Shown one piece after another: positions 8,964 to 17,606 of a stretch of DNA of 64,000 nucleotides (its first letter is position 1; each line of letters opens with the position of its first letter). The notes under the pieces were generated by a model. It was given only the letters and a program-made list of their open reading frames with translations. It had not been told where the DNA came from and made no database searches. The position numbers and the translations under genes were made by a program. Where the stretch lies: positions 4,340,001 to 4,404,000 of the forward strand of contig NBTC02000002.1 of the NCBI GenBank assembly GCA_002082245.2, read 5' to 3'. The stretch comes from Yersinia enterocolitica. Its GTDB lineage: Bacteria; Pseudomonadota; Gammaproteobacteria; Enterobacterales; Enterobacteriaceae.

Positions 8964-10156
8964 CCATATAATGAATAGTGTTGCCTTTCGGGCTACTCTA
9001 CTGATTAGACTCGGGAATTATGAGCACGATTCTGTTTATTGGTATATCAAAACGCATGATGGTAAAAAGAGTAGTTATGGTAAACTCAAGAGTCATACTG
9101 AAATTAAAAATCTAAAATTAGATCCTAAATATACCGTTAAAATATTAGTTCCAGCAAGTTGTATAATATTCAGACGAATTGATATCAAAGGAGTGGCAAC
9201 AAGTAAAAATATGAAAGTTATTTCTTTTTTACTTGAGGAATCAATTGTGGATGATATAGATAAATTTCATACTATTAATTTAAAATGTGATGATGATTTC
9301 TGTTATGTAGCCGCTGTCGAACATCAATTAATGAATCGCTGGATAGGATGGTTAAAGGATGCTGATATCACTGCAAAAACTATTGTGCCTGATGTATTGG
9401 CTCTACCATTTAGTCTTGGACAATGGTTTGCGGTAAAATTAGACCATGAATGGTTGATCAGAGATAGTGAAATGTCAGGCTTTTCAATTTGTAGTGAAAT
9501 ATTAGAAAAAATATATGCTTCAAGGTTGTCATCTGTTCATAAAAATACCTTTTATCCGGCTAGCAGTAAAGCTATCAATTGGCAATCAACACAATATTGC
9601 GATGTGCTCCGAGTTATGGCTGAAAATGTCGCTCATACTGATGTTAATCTTCTCTGCGGTAAGTATAATAATTTCTTTAAAAGAATTATTAAGTGCCAAC
9701 CTATTTTTAAACCTATTTTTCTGTGTTTGCTTCTATCTATTTTTGTATGCCATAAATTATGGGGTTGATAGATATAAAATAATGAAGGATATTGATATGC
9801 TAAATGTAGAATCTACATATTTTTATACTAATTTTTTTCCAGTTAATGAAAGTGACATTGATGATATAAGTCATTTTAATGATTACATCGGTCATCATAG
9901 AGATATGTTATCAAAAACCAGCTTTCTTGATTTAATGCACAAATCAGGTGTTGTTATTGATAGGTTTAATTTGCATGTAAATAGTGTTAATTTTAATAGA
10001 GATACACAAATGATGTCATATAATATCTCCACAAGTGAACCTGATGCTATAGCAATTGAATTAAACGAAGGAAATGAAAGTCTTAAAGGAGTGATTTTAA
10101 ATAAAATAGCCAATGGCCATAGTACGCATGATATTATTTTTAATAATACACCATGA
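8950..10156 (+). pseudogene. gspL: T2SS inner-membrane protein GspL, frameshifted near its membrane segment
   Basis: GspL binds GspE on the cytoplasmic side and GspM in the membrane. The first frame (8950-9768) gives an actin-like cytoplasmic domain ending in NLLCGKYNN, the conserved NLLQGEY-type motif, and then runs into a shifted membrane stretch and TGA. The periplasmic half (GVDRYKIMKDIDMLN to NNTP) continues in the next frame up to 10156. One extra base near 9672-9720, possibly in the T5 run at 9704-9708, explains the break. Correction gives 401 residues, the usual GspL length. An internal start in the second frame (9515) is not a plausible gene start. The gene ends with a 4-base overlap with gspM. 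Confidence 0.85.
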
Positions 10157-10641
10157 AGTTAAATTCACATTCTATTCTATACTATTTTTGGCAATTAAGA
10201 ACCATCCTATCATTCTTATTGATGGTTATTGTGGTACTTTATACAATTAAAATTTTGGTGGATTGTAATATATTACGGCAGAAACAGGTGCTATTAAGGG
10301 ATGAAATTCTTCATTATTCTACAGAATCTACAAATCTAAATCTACGTCGGCAGTATAAGGTATGGCATGATTATTATTCACATGACAAATTTGATAAAGA
10401 GATTATTAATATTTTTAACGGCGGGAATAACATCTTGCAGATATCGACATTATCCGATGGAACTGCTGCTATAAAATTTGATGGGGTTAAATTTTCTAAC
10501 GTACTAGATGTGATTCATTTTATGTCTCACTACTATAATATTTATATTAGTGATGTGAATATTTATCGTAATGACAGTGAAAGTGGTGAGTATGTAATGG
10601 GGAATATTTATTTTGTAAAGCGAGAATCAAAAGGAATATAA
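10153..10641 (+). CDS. gspM: T2SS inner-membrane protein GspM
   Basis: The 162-residue protein has a short cytoplasmic N-terminus, one membrane helix (about residues 18-38), a coiled-coil-like stretch (NILRQKQVLLRDEILHY) and a periplasmic ferredoxin-like domain. GspM stabilises GspL in the assembly platform. Position after gspL and the domain layout support the call more than sequence motifs, which are weak in this family. It is followed after 7 bases by gspO; no gspN lies between. Confidence 0.8.
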   Translation: MKLNSHSILYYFWQLRTILSFLLMVIVVLYTIKILVDCNILRQKQVLLRDEILHYSTESTNLNLRRQYKVWHDYYSHDKFDKEIINIFNGGNNILQISTLSDGTAAIKFDGVKFSNVLDVIHFMSHYYNIYISDVNIYRNDSESGEYVMGNIYFVKRESKGI

Positions 10642-10648
10642 TTAAATT

Positions 10649-11479
10649 ATGATTGATACTTATAGTCTGGTCGGTTTTTTATTTTATACTGTTGTTGGGC
10701 TATGCATAGGGAGTTTTTTGAATGTTGTTATCTATCGGCTACCAATTATGCTTTCTGCTACTGCACCCAAACATAGGGTCGTCAGTCGACGAATTAAGGA
10801 TGATAGCCTCAAAGACAACATTAATTTATGTTTTCCAAAATCATTTTGCCCAAATTGCAATAGCCAGTTACTTATTAGGTACAATATCCCCGTAGTCAGT
10901 TGGTTATTATTATGTGGTAGATCCCGGTGCTGCCATCAGAGAATTAATCCTCGTTATCTAATTGTAGAGTTATTGACGGCTATTTTAACCTTACTTGTTG
11001 CCTTTTGGGCTGAAAGCGATTATTCAACAGTTGCCTGTTTACTTTTAATTTGGTCGCTGATTACGTTGTCTTTTATCGATCTTGATTGTTACTTACTTCC
11101 AGACTGTATTACATTGCCATTATTATGGATAGGACTTGTTTTTAATATAAATAATGTTTTTTGTTCTCTGTCATCTGCAGTGCTAGGTGCTGTAGTGGGT
11201 TATGTTTTTTTGTGGTTACCCTATTGGTTATTTAAGTTATTTAAGGGTGTCGAGGGAATGGGATATGGTGATTTTAAATTAATGGCAGCTATGGGAGCTT
11301 GGTTTGGTGTATCAGCAATACCCATGTTGATATTGTTATCCTCTAGTTTAGGTATCATTATCTCTATGGTGATTTCTCTCTTGTCAAAGAAGAAAGTAAA
11401 ACACATCGCCTTTGGCCCTTATATTTGTCTGGCTAGTGTGGCTCATCTATTTCTAGGGGAGGTTATTAGCTTATTTTAA
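10649..11479 (+). CDS. gspO: Prepilin peptidase / N-methyltransferase GspO
   Basis: This integral membrane aspartic protease cleaves prepilin leaders and methylates the new N-terminus. The 276-residue protein has the N-terminal GSFLNVVIYRLP motif, a cytoplasmic cysteine cluster (CPNC, then CGRSRCC), and both catalytic aspartates in DLDCYLLPD and GMGYGDFKL. Several hydrophobic helices fill the C-terminal half. It should process GspG, I, J and K, and may also process the PpdA/B/C proteins at 39-41 kb. Its 3' end overlaps the convergent pilotin gene by 14 bases. Confidence 0.93.
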   Translation: MIDTYSLVGFLFYTVVGLCIGSFLNVVIYRLPIMLSATAPKHRVVSRRIKDDSLKDNINLCFPKSFCPNCNSQLLIRYNIPVVSWLLLCGRSRCCHQRINPRYLIVELLTAILTLLVAFWAESDYSTVACLLLIWSLITLSFIDLDCYLLPDCITLPLLWIGLVFNINNVFCSLSSAVLGAVVGYVFLWLPYWLFKLFKGVEGMGYGDFKLMAAMGAWFGVSAIPMLILLSSSLGIIISMVISLLSKKKVKHIAFGPYICLASVAHLFLGEVISLF

Positions 11480-11831
11480 TAATGAATTTATTTAATATTT
11501 CGCTCAACTCTTTACATTTGTAATCGTTATTCATACCGTCATTTTTTAATTTTTCATATCTTACCTCTGTTAGTTCTGACCGCGAATGACTACTCTGCTG
11601 TAAACTGAGAGAGTTATCAGAATTCATCATAGTTATGGCACTATTCACTATTTTCTCTTCACTTGGTAACTTTTCCATACCACATATTTCTTTTAGATAA
11701 CGCATCCCAGCCGTTAATGCAGTTAATTGTTCTATTTTTACTTTTTGAGTTAAATTTTCATTTTTGTGTGTTTGGCATCCAAAAATAATTGGTGTGAAAA
11801 ATAAAATCACCCTGAGTTTCATTATGATCAT
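11466..11831 (-). CDS. gspS: T2SS pilotin lipoprotein GspS (OutS family)
   Basis: Pilotins carry secretin subunits to the outer membrane. The 121-residue frame has a lipoprotein signal (KLRVILFFTPIIFGC) and a mature part with the OutS/PulS pattern: LTALTAGMRYLKEICG, LPSEEKIVNSA, and a second cysteine in YKCKELSEIL, which would form the conserved disulphide with the ICG cysteine. An inner ATG at 11822 is better spaced from AAGGTG than the first ATG. It is the only leftward gene of the cluster and converges on gspO. The predicted partner is the C-terminal S-domain of GspD. Confidence 0.85.
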   Translation of the reverse strand: MIIMKLRVILFFTPIIFGCQTHKNENLTQKVKIEQLTALTAGMRYLKEICGMEKLPSEEKIVNSAITMMNSDNSLSLQQSSHSRSELTEVRYEKLKNDGMNNDYKCKELSEILNKFIIKIS

Positions 11832-11884
11832 TCACCTTCTTGATTTTTCATTGTTACTAATAATATCTCAAAAATGTAATTTTC

Positions 11885-12085
11885 ATGGTGGATATTTTTT
11901 GTTGGTTATCAATATTTATTGATAGACTTTCACCTTTGCTATTGATTCTTATGTTCTCTATCATTTTTCGCTTAAAACTAACGAATTTAACTTTATTAAT
12001 GTTTGAAGGAGACTGTCAGGTAACACTATTTCTGCTATTTTATTTAGTGATGACTACCATGTGGGGAAGGAAATGGATGAAATAA
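11885..12085 (+). CDS. Possible 66-residue hydrophobic membrane protein
   Basis: This short frame encodes a very hydrophobic peptide with two possible membrane helices (IDRLSPLLLILMFSIIF and VTLFLLFYLVMTTM). It overlaps the start of the downstream regulator by a few bases, as coupled genes do. There is no clear ribosome site before ATG 11885, and the region is AT-rich, which favours chance hydrophobic frames. I do not recognise a family. It may simply be the leader region of the regulator gene. Confidence 0.25.
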   Translation: MVDIFCWLSIFIDRLSPLLLILMFSIIFRLKLTNLTLLMFEGDCQVTLFLLFYLVMTTMWGRKWMK

Positions 12086-12744
12086 TGATTGGAGATATTC
12101 TCTTTACTCCACAAAAGAGAATAATCAATAAAGGGGGTTCTTTCATAAAAATGAGGAATAAAGAGTCTGAAGTGTTATTTTTATTATGCCATAATTATCC
12201 AGACTCTCTCACCCGCGATGATATTGAGAAGGAGATATGGGGAGGTAGCTATGTAACAGATAACACACTAACACAAACAATTAGTAACTTGCGTAATGCA
12301 TTAGATGATAAAGCACATGAATTAGTGACGACTATCCCCAAAAAAGGATATTGCATTGGTATTAAACCGATTTTTATTTCAAGTAAAGAAAAAGAAAAAG
12401 AAAAAGAAAAAGAAAGAGGTGGTGGGGGAGGAGTAGATTGTCTTGATGTTGTTAAAAATAATAAATATATTTTATCCGGCGTTGGTTTTCGTTATAAAGT
12501 TGTTTTACTGGCAGTGTTTATAAGTTGTTTTTTTACTTCGTTATATGTGACATTAAATTCCCATACAATTAAGATATTACATCCTACAATCATGCCTATA
12601 TTGATAGGTTTGGATAACACGCTAGATGAAGTTTTCTTATCCACATACCGCAAGGCACCCTACGTTTACTTAAAGAAAACAAAACAGGGGGAGTATATTG
12701 CTTGTAAATATCAAACTGGGGAGCTGATATGCGAGCGAAAATAA
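12073..12744 (+). CDS. ToxR/PsaE-like membrane-bound winged-helix regulator
   Basis: The frame opens at GTG 12061; ATG 12073 (GGGGA six bases before) or ATG 12085 are likely starts. Residues counted from GTG: a cytoplasmic winged helix at about 10-100 with SRDDxxxxxW-like TRDDIEKEIWGG, VTDNTLTQTISNLRNAL and the wing TIPKKGYCIG; a lysine-glutamate linker (109-118) encoded by five AAAGAA repeats, then five glycines; a membrane helix at about 146-164; and a short periplasmic tail with two cysteines (215, 224). This is the ToxR/CadC architecture, and size and layout are closest to PsaE/MyfE. It overlaps its partner gene by 16 bases. A role in controlling the gsp genes is inference. Confidence 0.7.
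   Translation: MDEIMIGDILFTPQKRIINKGGSFIKMRNKESEVLFLLCHNYPDSLTRDDIEKEIWGGSYVTDNTLTQTISNLRNALDDKAHELVTTIPKKGYCIGIKPIFISSKEKEKEKEKERGGGGGVDCLDVVKNNKYILSGVGFRYKVVLLAVFISCFFTSLYVTLNSHTIKILHPTIMPILIGLDNTLDEVFLSTYRKAPYVYLKKTKQGEYIACKYQTGELICERK
12385..12414 (+). repeat. In-frame hexanucleotide repeat (AAAGAA)5
   Basis: Five perfect copies of AAAGAA encode (Lys-Glu)5 in the linker between the DNA-binding domain and membrane helix of the ToxR-like regulator. Unit number can change without shifting the frame, so slippage would alter linker length only. Confidence 0.95.
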
Positions 12745-13205
12745 TATTTATTTTGATCTTTAGTGTTTTTATATCAATAGGGCTAGGGTATGGCGCTGGG
12801 CGTATATATTCTTATATTCACCCAATGAAAGAGATTGAAGGCTATTGGGAGGTTAACTATTGTTTTAATCATTCACCTAACACTTATCATGTTTACTCCA
12901 GAGTTAATATTATGGGAAGAGAGATAAACTCATCTGCCGATGTGTATGGTGAAAATCATGATTTGAAAGCACGGCGTAATATTGTCTTTCGTGTGGTTGA
13001 TGCGAGTAAAGGAGTTTTTATCGGTGATGTGTTATCTCTATCAATATATAATAATGACGATAATTGTTTATATGATTTCCTTAATACACCCTATGCAATA
13101 AGTTACCCTGTTTTCTATAAATTAGATGAAAATACTATTTTGATTGAACAATCCCAGGGGCATCCTATTCATAATTTTCGCTTATTAACACGCAGTGATA
13201 CATGA
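12729..13205 (+). CDS. PsaF/ToxS-like membrane partner of the upstream regulator
   Basis: The 158-residue protein has one N-terminal membrane anchor (IIFILIFSVFISIGLGYGAG) and a periplasmic domain with two cysteines (in VNYCFNH and DNCLYDF). ATG 12729 has GGGGAG upstream and lies inside the end of the regulator gene, so the two are co-translated. Small anchored periplasmic partners encoded right after a ToxR-type regulator (ToxS, PsaF, MyfF) protect or activate it. Gene position, length and the paired cysteines suggest the PsaF/MyfF type. No enzymatic motif is visible. Confidence 0.6.
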   Translation: MRAKIIFILIFSVFISIGLGYGAGRIYSYIHPMKEIEGYWEVNYCFNHSPNTYHVYSRVNIMGREINSSADVYGENHDLKARRNIVFRVVDASKGVFIGDVLSLSIYNNDDNCLYDFLNTPYAISYPVFYKLDENTILIEQSQGHPIHNFRLLTRSDT

Positions 13206-13279
13206 TGTAATCTCCTGAAATATACTTGTAATATTTGGCGAGTAATGTTGGTATATTAATTATCGTCGGTGTAAAAATA

Positions 13280-14953
13280 ATGTTATATCACATCAGGTTG
13301 TTTGTTATAAGGCTTCTCTCGCATGTTAAAGGATTAGGCCCAATCTCCGATGGAAAAATCGGTATATTGTTTGGTCTAATACTCGTTATTAGCCTTTTCT
13401 CCTTATTGCAGTTATTTTCCATCGGGTATTTATCTCATATATTGGATAGTACCACCGTTAATGTTGAAAAAACGCACTATAGCCATCAGCAAGAAGTGTT
13501 GATGGATCGCGCCAGAATGGAGCTATTAATTGCTAGCGACAAATTCAATCGGGCCGGTATCTATTATATGGAGGACAAAGAGACCGGTTCTGAGGGGAGC
13601 TGGCATAGTCTTTTGAATGAAGCACTGCAATCTATGCAGCAGTCACAGCAAAATTATCGTGAGTTATTACTTCTTTCTGTTCACGATAAACGACCAGAAT
13701 TCATTGCATTAAAGGAAAGTTATCAGCAGTTATATCAAGGTTTGACTGAGCTTGGGCAGGGGTTGTCAAAGAACAGTAATATTGATCGGTTTTTTGAAGT
13801 CCCGATACAAGGCTTTCAAAGTGATTTTACCGAAAAGTATTACCACTATTTGCAGCAAAGTGAGAGTAATCGGGCTGTAATGGATAGCCAGCTATTATCG
13901 TCCTTATCGTCAGCAAAGCAGGGGGTTATTACAGCATTGGCGGTATTGCTGTGCCTTGCCTTTTCGGTTTGGCTCGGTGTTACACGCTTAATTATCCGGC
14001 CACTTAATGACCTTATTTCCCATATTAACATTATTGCCGCCGGTGATTTATCACGCCAGATTACATATTCATCGTTTACCAGCCGCGAGGCTCGTCAATT
14101 GGCTGATAGCATATGCCAAATGCAACAAGGCTTAATTGTCTTGGTGAGTCAGGTTCGCGCAGGTGCAGAAATCATCCTGACAGGTGTTAATCAAATCGCC
14201 GCAGATAGCCATCGTCTTGCTGAGCAAACACAGTCGCAAGCACAATCACTGGCCGCAACAACACAAAGCATGTATCAGCTCACTACCCGGGTAAAACAGA
14301 ACACGATGAGTGCCGATCAAGCCAATCTTCTGGCTAATGAAACCGGCGTTATCGCCCGTGAAGGCGGGGAAATGATGTCTAGCGTCGTGGTATCAATGGC
14401 TGATATTTCTGCCGGTTCGCAGGAAATAACGGCAATTATTACGCTCATCGAATCGGTGGCTTTTCAGACCAATATTTTAGCATTAAATGCTGCCATTGAA
14501 GCAGCGCACGCCGGTGAGCATGGGCGCGGTTTCTCCGTTGTAGCACGAGAGGTTGGCTTGTTGGCACATCAAAGTGGCAATTCCGCGCTGAATATTAAGC
14601 GGCTTATTCATAATTCATCCAGCTCTATCTCCACAGGGAGCGGTTTGGTAGCGCGGTCAGGTGATAACTTACGGGCTATTATTGATGCAGTTAAAAAGGT
14701 GACTGATTTGATGGCGGAAATATCTGCTGCATCACACGATCAGAGTCAAGGTATTGAGGGGATAACCACACAAGTGGGGATGATTAATGAAGTGACAAAA
14801 TTGAATGCTGAGTTAGCCCAGCAATCCACCGGTGCATCGGAGGTATTACAAAAACAAGCATTCCAGCTCAATCAATCTGTTGCTCGTTTTTGTTTACCGA
14901 CTACTGGGCGGTCGGCTCAAGGTTGTTATGAAGCGGCCCCTGCCAACTTTTAG
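13280..14953 (+). CDS. Methyl-accepting chemotaxis protein
   Basis: The protein is a membrane chemoreceptor that would control the CheA kinase. From ATG 13280 it has 557 residues (a TTG at 13235 adds 15). It has a first membrane helix (about 30-52), a periplasmic four-helix ligand domain, a second helix, a HAMP domain starting [14 protein letters not shown], and a signalling domain with hairpin tip [20 protein letters not shown]. The tip has histidine where the trimer-contact arginine of EAARAGE normally sits, and REVGLLAHQ replaces GEVRNLAQ. The C-terminus lacks the NWETF tether for CheR/CheB. Composition is more GC-rich than the gsp block. Its end overlaps the convergent gene by 4 bases. 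Confidence 0.9.
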   Translation: MLYHIRLFVIRLLSHVKGLGPISDGKIGILFGLILVISLFSLLQLFSIGYLSHILDSTTVNVEKTHYSHQQEVLMDRARMELLIASDKFNRAGIYYMEDKETGSEGSWHSLLNEALQSMQQSQQNYRELLLLSVHDKRPEFIALKESYQQLYQGLTELGQGLSKNSNIDRFFEVPIQGFQSDFTEKYYHYLQQSESNRAVMDSQLLSSLSSAKQGVITALAVLLCLAFSVWLGVTRLIIRPLNDLISHINIIAAGDLSRQITYSSFTSREARQLADSICQMQQGLIVLVSQVRAGAEIILTGVNQIAADSHRLAEQTQSQAQSLAATTQSMYQLTTRVKQNTMSADQANLLANETGVIAREGGEMMSSVVVSMADISAGSQEITAIITLIESVAFQTNILALNAAIEAAHAGEHGRGFSVVAREVGLLAHQSGNSALNIKRLIHNSSSSISTGSGLVARSGDNLRAIIDAVKKVTDLMAEISAASHDQSQGIEGITTQVGMINEVTKLNAELAQQSTGASEVLQKQAFQLNQSVARFCLPTTGRSAQGCYEAAPANF

Positions 14954-15594
14954 TGCACCAGCATGCTTTTCAGCATCTTGGTCCATCCAATTGGATCACC
15001 GTAATATTCATTTGCGGGTAGGGCGGACAGTTTTCCCTGCCTATCTTGTAGCACAAAGGTTGGGAAGCCGTGTCCATGCACCCTCGCCAGTAAGGCGCGA
15101 CTATCAGCAATATACTGAGTCGATGCTGTCTGGGCGGAACTGAATGCGTTGATAAATGCTGTCCGGCTTAACCCAATATCAGTGGCAAGTTCAATTAATA
15201 CCGAGGTGTCGGCGATACGGCGGCCCTCTACGTAATGAGCTTGCTGGATGTGATGGAGCATATCCGCGCCTTGTCCGGCCAATTGTTCAGCCGCTAAAAT
15301 GGCGGCAATAGGTGGCGTGGAATCCATAATCGCTGAAGTATCATTCAGCAAGTGATTAAAATAAGCCTTACCAAACGTTTGTCCGGTGAGTTCGGCAATA
15401 CGTTTGTCATGAGGCATCACATAACCACGCCATTGGCTATCTATCTGGCGACGATTCGGTCCAGACATCATCCCACCACCGTGCAGTACCAGTGTCAGAT
15501 CAGGAATGCTTTGTGCGGCTTGCACCAATGGCGCTGCGCCATAGCACCAACCGCATAAAGGGTCGAAAATGTAATGTAAAGTTAGCGGGGTCAT
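14950..15594 (-). CDS. DsbA/FrnE-family thiol oxidoreductase-like protein
   Basis: The 214-residue protein starts [16 protein letters not shown], the thioredoxin-fold entry with a CGWC active site, and contains the conserved cis-proline segment GFPTFVLQD near the C-terminus. An all-helical insertion lies between them, as in the DsbA family (FrnE/2-hydroxychromene isomerase group). No signal peptide is seen, so it acts in the cytoplasm. The start has AGAGGAG in front. It follows the metallo-beta-lactamase-fold gene on the same strand by about 100 bp and is probably co-transcribed. The substrate is unknown. Confidence 0.85.
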   Translation of the reverse strand: MTPLTLHYIFDPLCGWCYGAAPLVQAAQSIPDLTLVLHGGGMMSGPNRRQIDSQWRGYVMPHDKRIAELTGQTFGKAYFNHLLNDTSAIMDSTPPIAAILAAEQLAGQGADMLHHIQQAHYVEGRRIADTSVLIELATDIGLSRTAFINAFSSAQTASTQYIADSRALLARVHGHGFPTFVLQDRQGKLSALPANEYYGDPIGWTKMLKSMLVH

Positions 15595-15693
15595 TATGTT
15601 CTCCTCTTAGTCCCCGTCACCATTCAAGTTACCGCCTTCTGGCACTTTGGTTGATGACAGGGTAATGCCGTACTGATTCATTTTAAGCGCCGC

Positions 15694-16581
15694 TTATTGC
15701 GGCCATTTCATCTCGTTTTTCAGTACCTTAGCACTTAACTCCAAGCTAGATTCATCTTTCAACTCTGGATAGTGTTTTTTCATCGCCGCAATCAGTGCTG
15801 CGGAATCCTTCGCCTTAGGAATCTCTGTATTCAGTGTGGTTAAATAGTTCTGAGTAAAGGTCACTGATGCCAATGTTTGTGGCGCGTTATCGAGATAATG
15901 CCCAGGAACCACGGTCACTGGTTTGAGTGCTTTAATCTTTTCCAATGTTGTTAGCCAGTGCTGGCGTGATTCTGCGGTTTGAGTATCCGCGACCCATAAA
16001 TGGATATTACCGGAGACAGCGACACCGCCAACAACAGCTTTCAAGGATGGGATCCAGACAAATGTCTTTTCAGGTGATGGGCCGTCTAGCCCTTCAACAT
16101 CAATGTTTTGCCCATCGATAGTGAAACTCTTGCCCTGTAGTGCTTGCGGAACAATTATCCGGGTAGGCGCATTTTCTTTTAGAATCGGTCCCCAATAGGC
16201 CATTTTGCCGTCTTTGGTCGCTTCTATTTCTTCAATGGTCTGGGGTGTGGCTAGTACCTTGGCTTGTGGGAATGCTTTTGTGATGACATCCAGACCGAAA
16301 TAGAAATCAGGATCGGCTTGGCTGATATAAATGGTGGTCAGTTTTTTGCCACTTTGCTGGATTTTCTTCACCAGTGCTTCGGCGTCATTGCGCTGAAATT
16401 GCGCATCAATCAGAACCACTTCGGTTTTGCCGCTGATAATCTCAGAAGAGACTGGGAAGATGCTCTTTTCGCCTGGATTATAGACTTCCATTTTGAGTTG
16501 TTCGACAGCACTTGCGTTTGCTACGGCTGCGAAGGTTGCCAGGCCGGCAAAGGTCATTTGTAATAGCGTTTTGTTAAACAT
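15694..16581 (-). CDS. Exported metallo-beta-lactamase-fold protein with altered metal site
   Basis: The 295-residue protein has a signal peptide (LLQMTFAGLATFAAVANASA, cleavage after ASA) and an MBL fold: VVLIDAQF before the first metal loop, then ISQADPDFYFG, later VPGHYLDN. In active MBL enzymes the loop reads THxHxDHxG; here the first three histidines are Gln, Asp and Phe, and only the Asp remains. Catalysis through two zincs is therefore doubtful. It is transcribed away from a LysR-type regulator 107 bp distant, which probably controls it together with the downstream DsbA-like gene. Confidence 0.82.
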   Translation of the reverse strand: MFNKTLLQMTFAGLATFAAVANASAVEQLKMEVYNPGEKSIFPVSSEIISGKTEVVLIDAQFQRNDAEALVKKIQQSGKKLTTIYISQADPDFYFGLDVITKAFPQAKVLATPQTIEEIEATKDGKMAYWGPILKENAPTRIIVPQALQGKSFTIDGQNIDVEGLDGPSPEKTFVWIPSLKAVVGGVAVSGNIHLWVADTQTAESRQHWLTTLEKIKALKPVTVVPGHYLDNAPQTLASVTFTQNYLTTLNTEIPKAKDSAALIAAMKKHYPELKDESSLELSAKVLKNEMKWPQ

Positions 16582-16688
16582 ATCGGTTTTCCTGAGGATG
16601 ACTGGGGTATGGGTTAGATAATAGATTGCATCGTTCGATAGAAAAACCTGATAATGAGCAACTGTTTGTTGCTTAAATCGAGCTAATA

Positions 16689-17606
16689 ATGGATAGGATC
16701 ACTGCTGCTGAGGTTTTTGTCGCGATTGTCGAGCGTGGCAGTATGATTGCTGCCGCCGAAGCATTAGAGATGTCACGGGCGATGGTGACACGCTATCTGG
16801 CTGAGATGGAGCAGTGGGCGGGGGCGCGGCTGTTACATCGGACAACACGAAAACTGAGCCTGACCCATGCTGGCGAAACCACCCTTGAACGTTGCCGACG
16901 TATGCTTGAGTTTGCCCAAGAGATGGATGTGATTGCAGGGCAAGGCAGTGATGAATTGCGCGGTTTATTGCGAATCAGTTGTTCTCAGTCTCTTGGGCAG
17001 AGTGCTTTGGTGATTGCTGTCACTGACTATTTACGCCGTTATCCCCAGGTCGCGGTTGATTTACAAATCAATAACCGGGCAGTCAATCTGGTAGAAGAAC
17101 GCATTGATTTAGCATTGCGTATAACCAATGAGTTAGACCCGAATTTAATTGCACGGCCACTTTCCATGTGCCATTCCGTTGTCTGTGCCTCTCCGGCCTA
17201 CCTGTCAGCCAACGGAATACCCAAAACACCCTATGATTTGGCAGTACATAACTGCCTGACATACTCATATTTTGGCAAAAGTTTGTGGCATTTTGATTTA
17301 CAGGGCGAAAAATCAGCCGTTGCAGTCAGTGGCAATTTGAGTGCCAATGAGTCAGTAGTTTTGCTAAGTGGTGCGTTGGAAGGGGCCGGGATTACTCTGC
17401 AACCCAGTTATTCTGCCGCCCCCTATATCGCCCGAGGCGATTTGGTCAGCTTATTACCGGGTTATCAGCCGCAAGCAATGGGTATTTACGGTATCTATAC
17501 TTCACGGCGGCACATGCCAGCAACATTAAGGACAATGCTAGATTTTCTCGTGGAGTGGTTTGCAACCAATCGCCATTGGCTTAACTCTGCTTTCTTGACG
17601 CTATAG
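16689..17606 (+). CDS. LysR-family transcriptional regulator
   Basis: The 305-residue protein has an N-terminal winged HTH (AAEVFVAIVERGSMIAAAEAL, SRAMVTRYLAEMEQWAGARLLHRTTRKLSLT) and a LysR substrate domain of the CrgA/DsdC-like group (LRISCSQSLGQS, DLALRITNELDPNLIARPL). It is divergent from the MBL-fold/DsbA-like pair across a 107-bp gap, the classical arrangement for a LysR regulator and its target. The ligand cannot be guessed. Confidence 0.9.
   Translation: MDRITAAEVFVAIVERGSMIAAAEALEMSRAMVTRYLAEMEQWAGARLLHRTTRKLSLTHAGETTLERCRRMLEFAQEMDVIAGQGSDELRGLLRISCSQSLGQSALVIAVTDYLRRYPQVAVDLQINNRAVNLVEERIDLALRITNELDPNLIARPLSMCHSVVCASPAYLSANGIPKTPYDLAVHNCLTYSYFGKSLWHFDLQGEKSAVAVSGNLSANESVVLLSGALEGAGITLQPSYSAAPYIARGDLVSLLPGYQPQAMGIYGIYTSRRHMPATLRTMLDFLVEWFATNRHWLNSAFLTL

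Noticed and set aside
9515-10156. Separate gene starting at 9515
   Set aside because: Its first 50 or so residues are an out-of-frame reading of gspL; only the C-terminal half is GspL-like, so it is the second part of a frameshifted gene.
13220-13279. N-terminal extension of the chemoreceptor from TTG 13235
   Set aside because: The added 15 residues have no ribosome site; ATG 13280 is the more plausible start.
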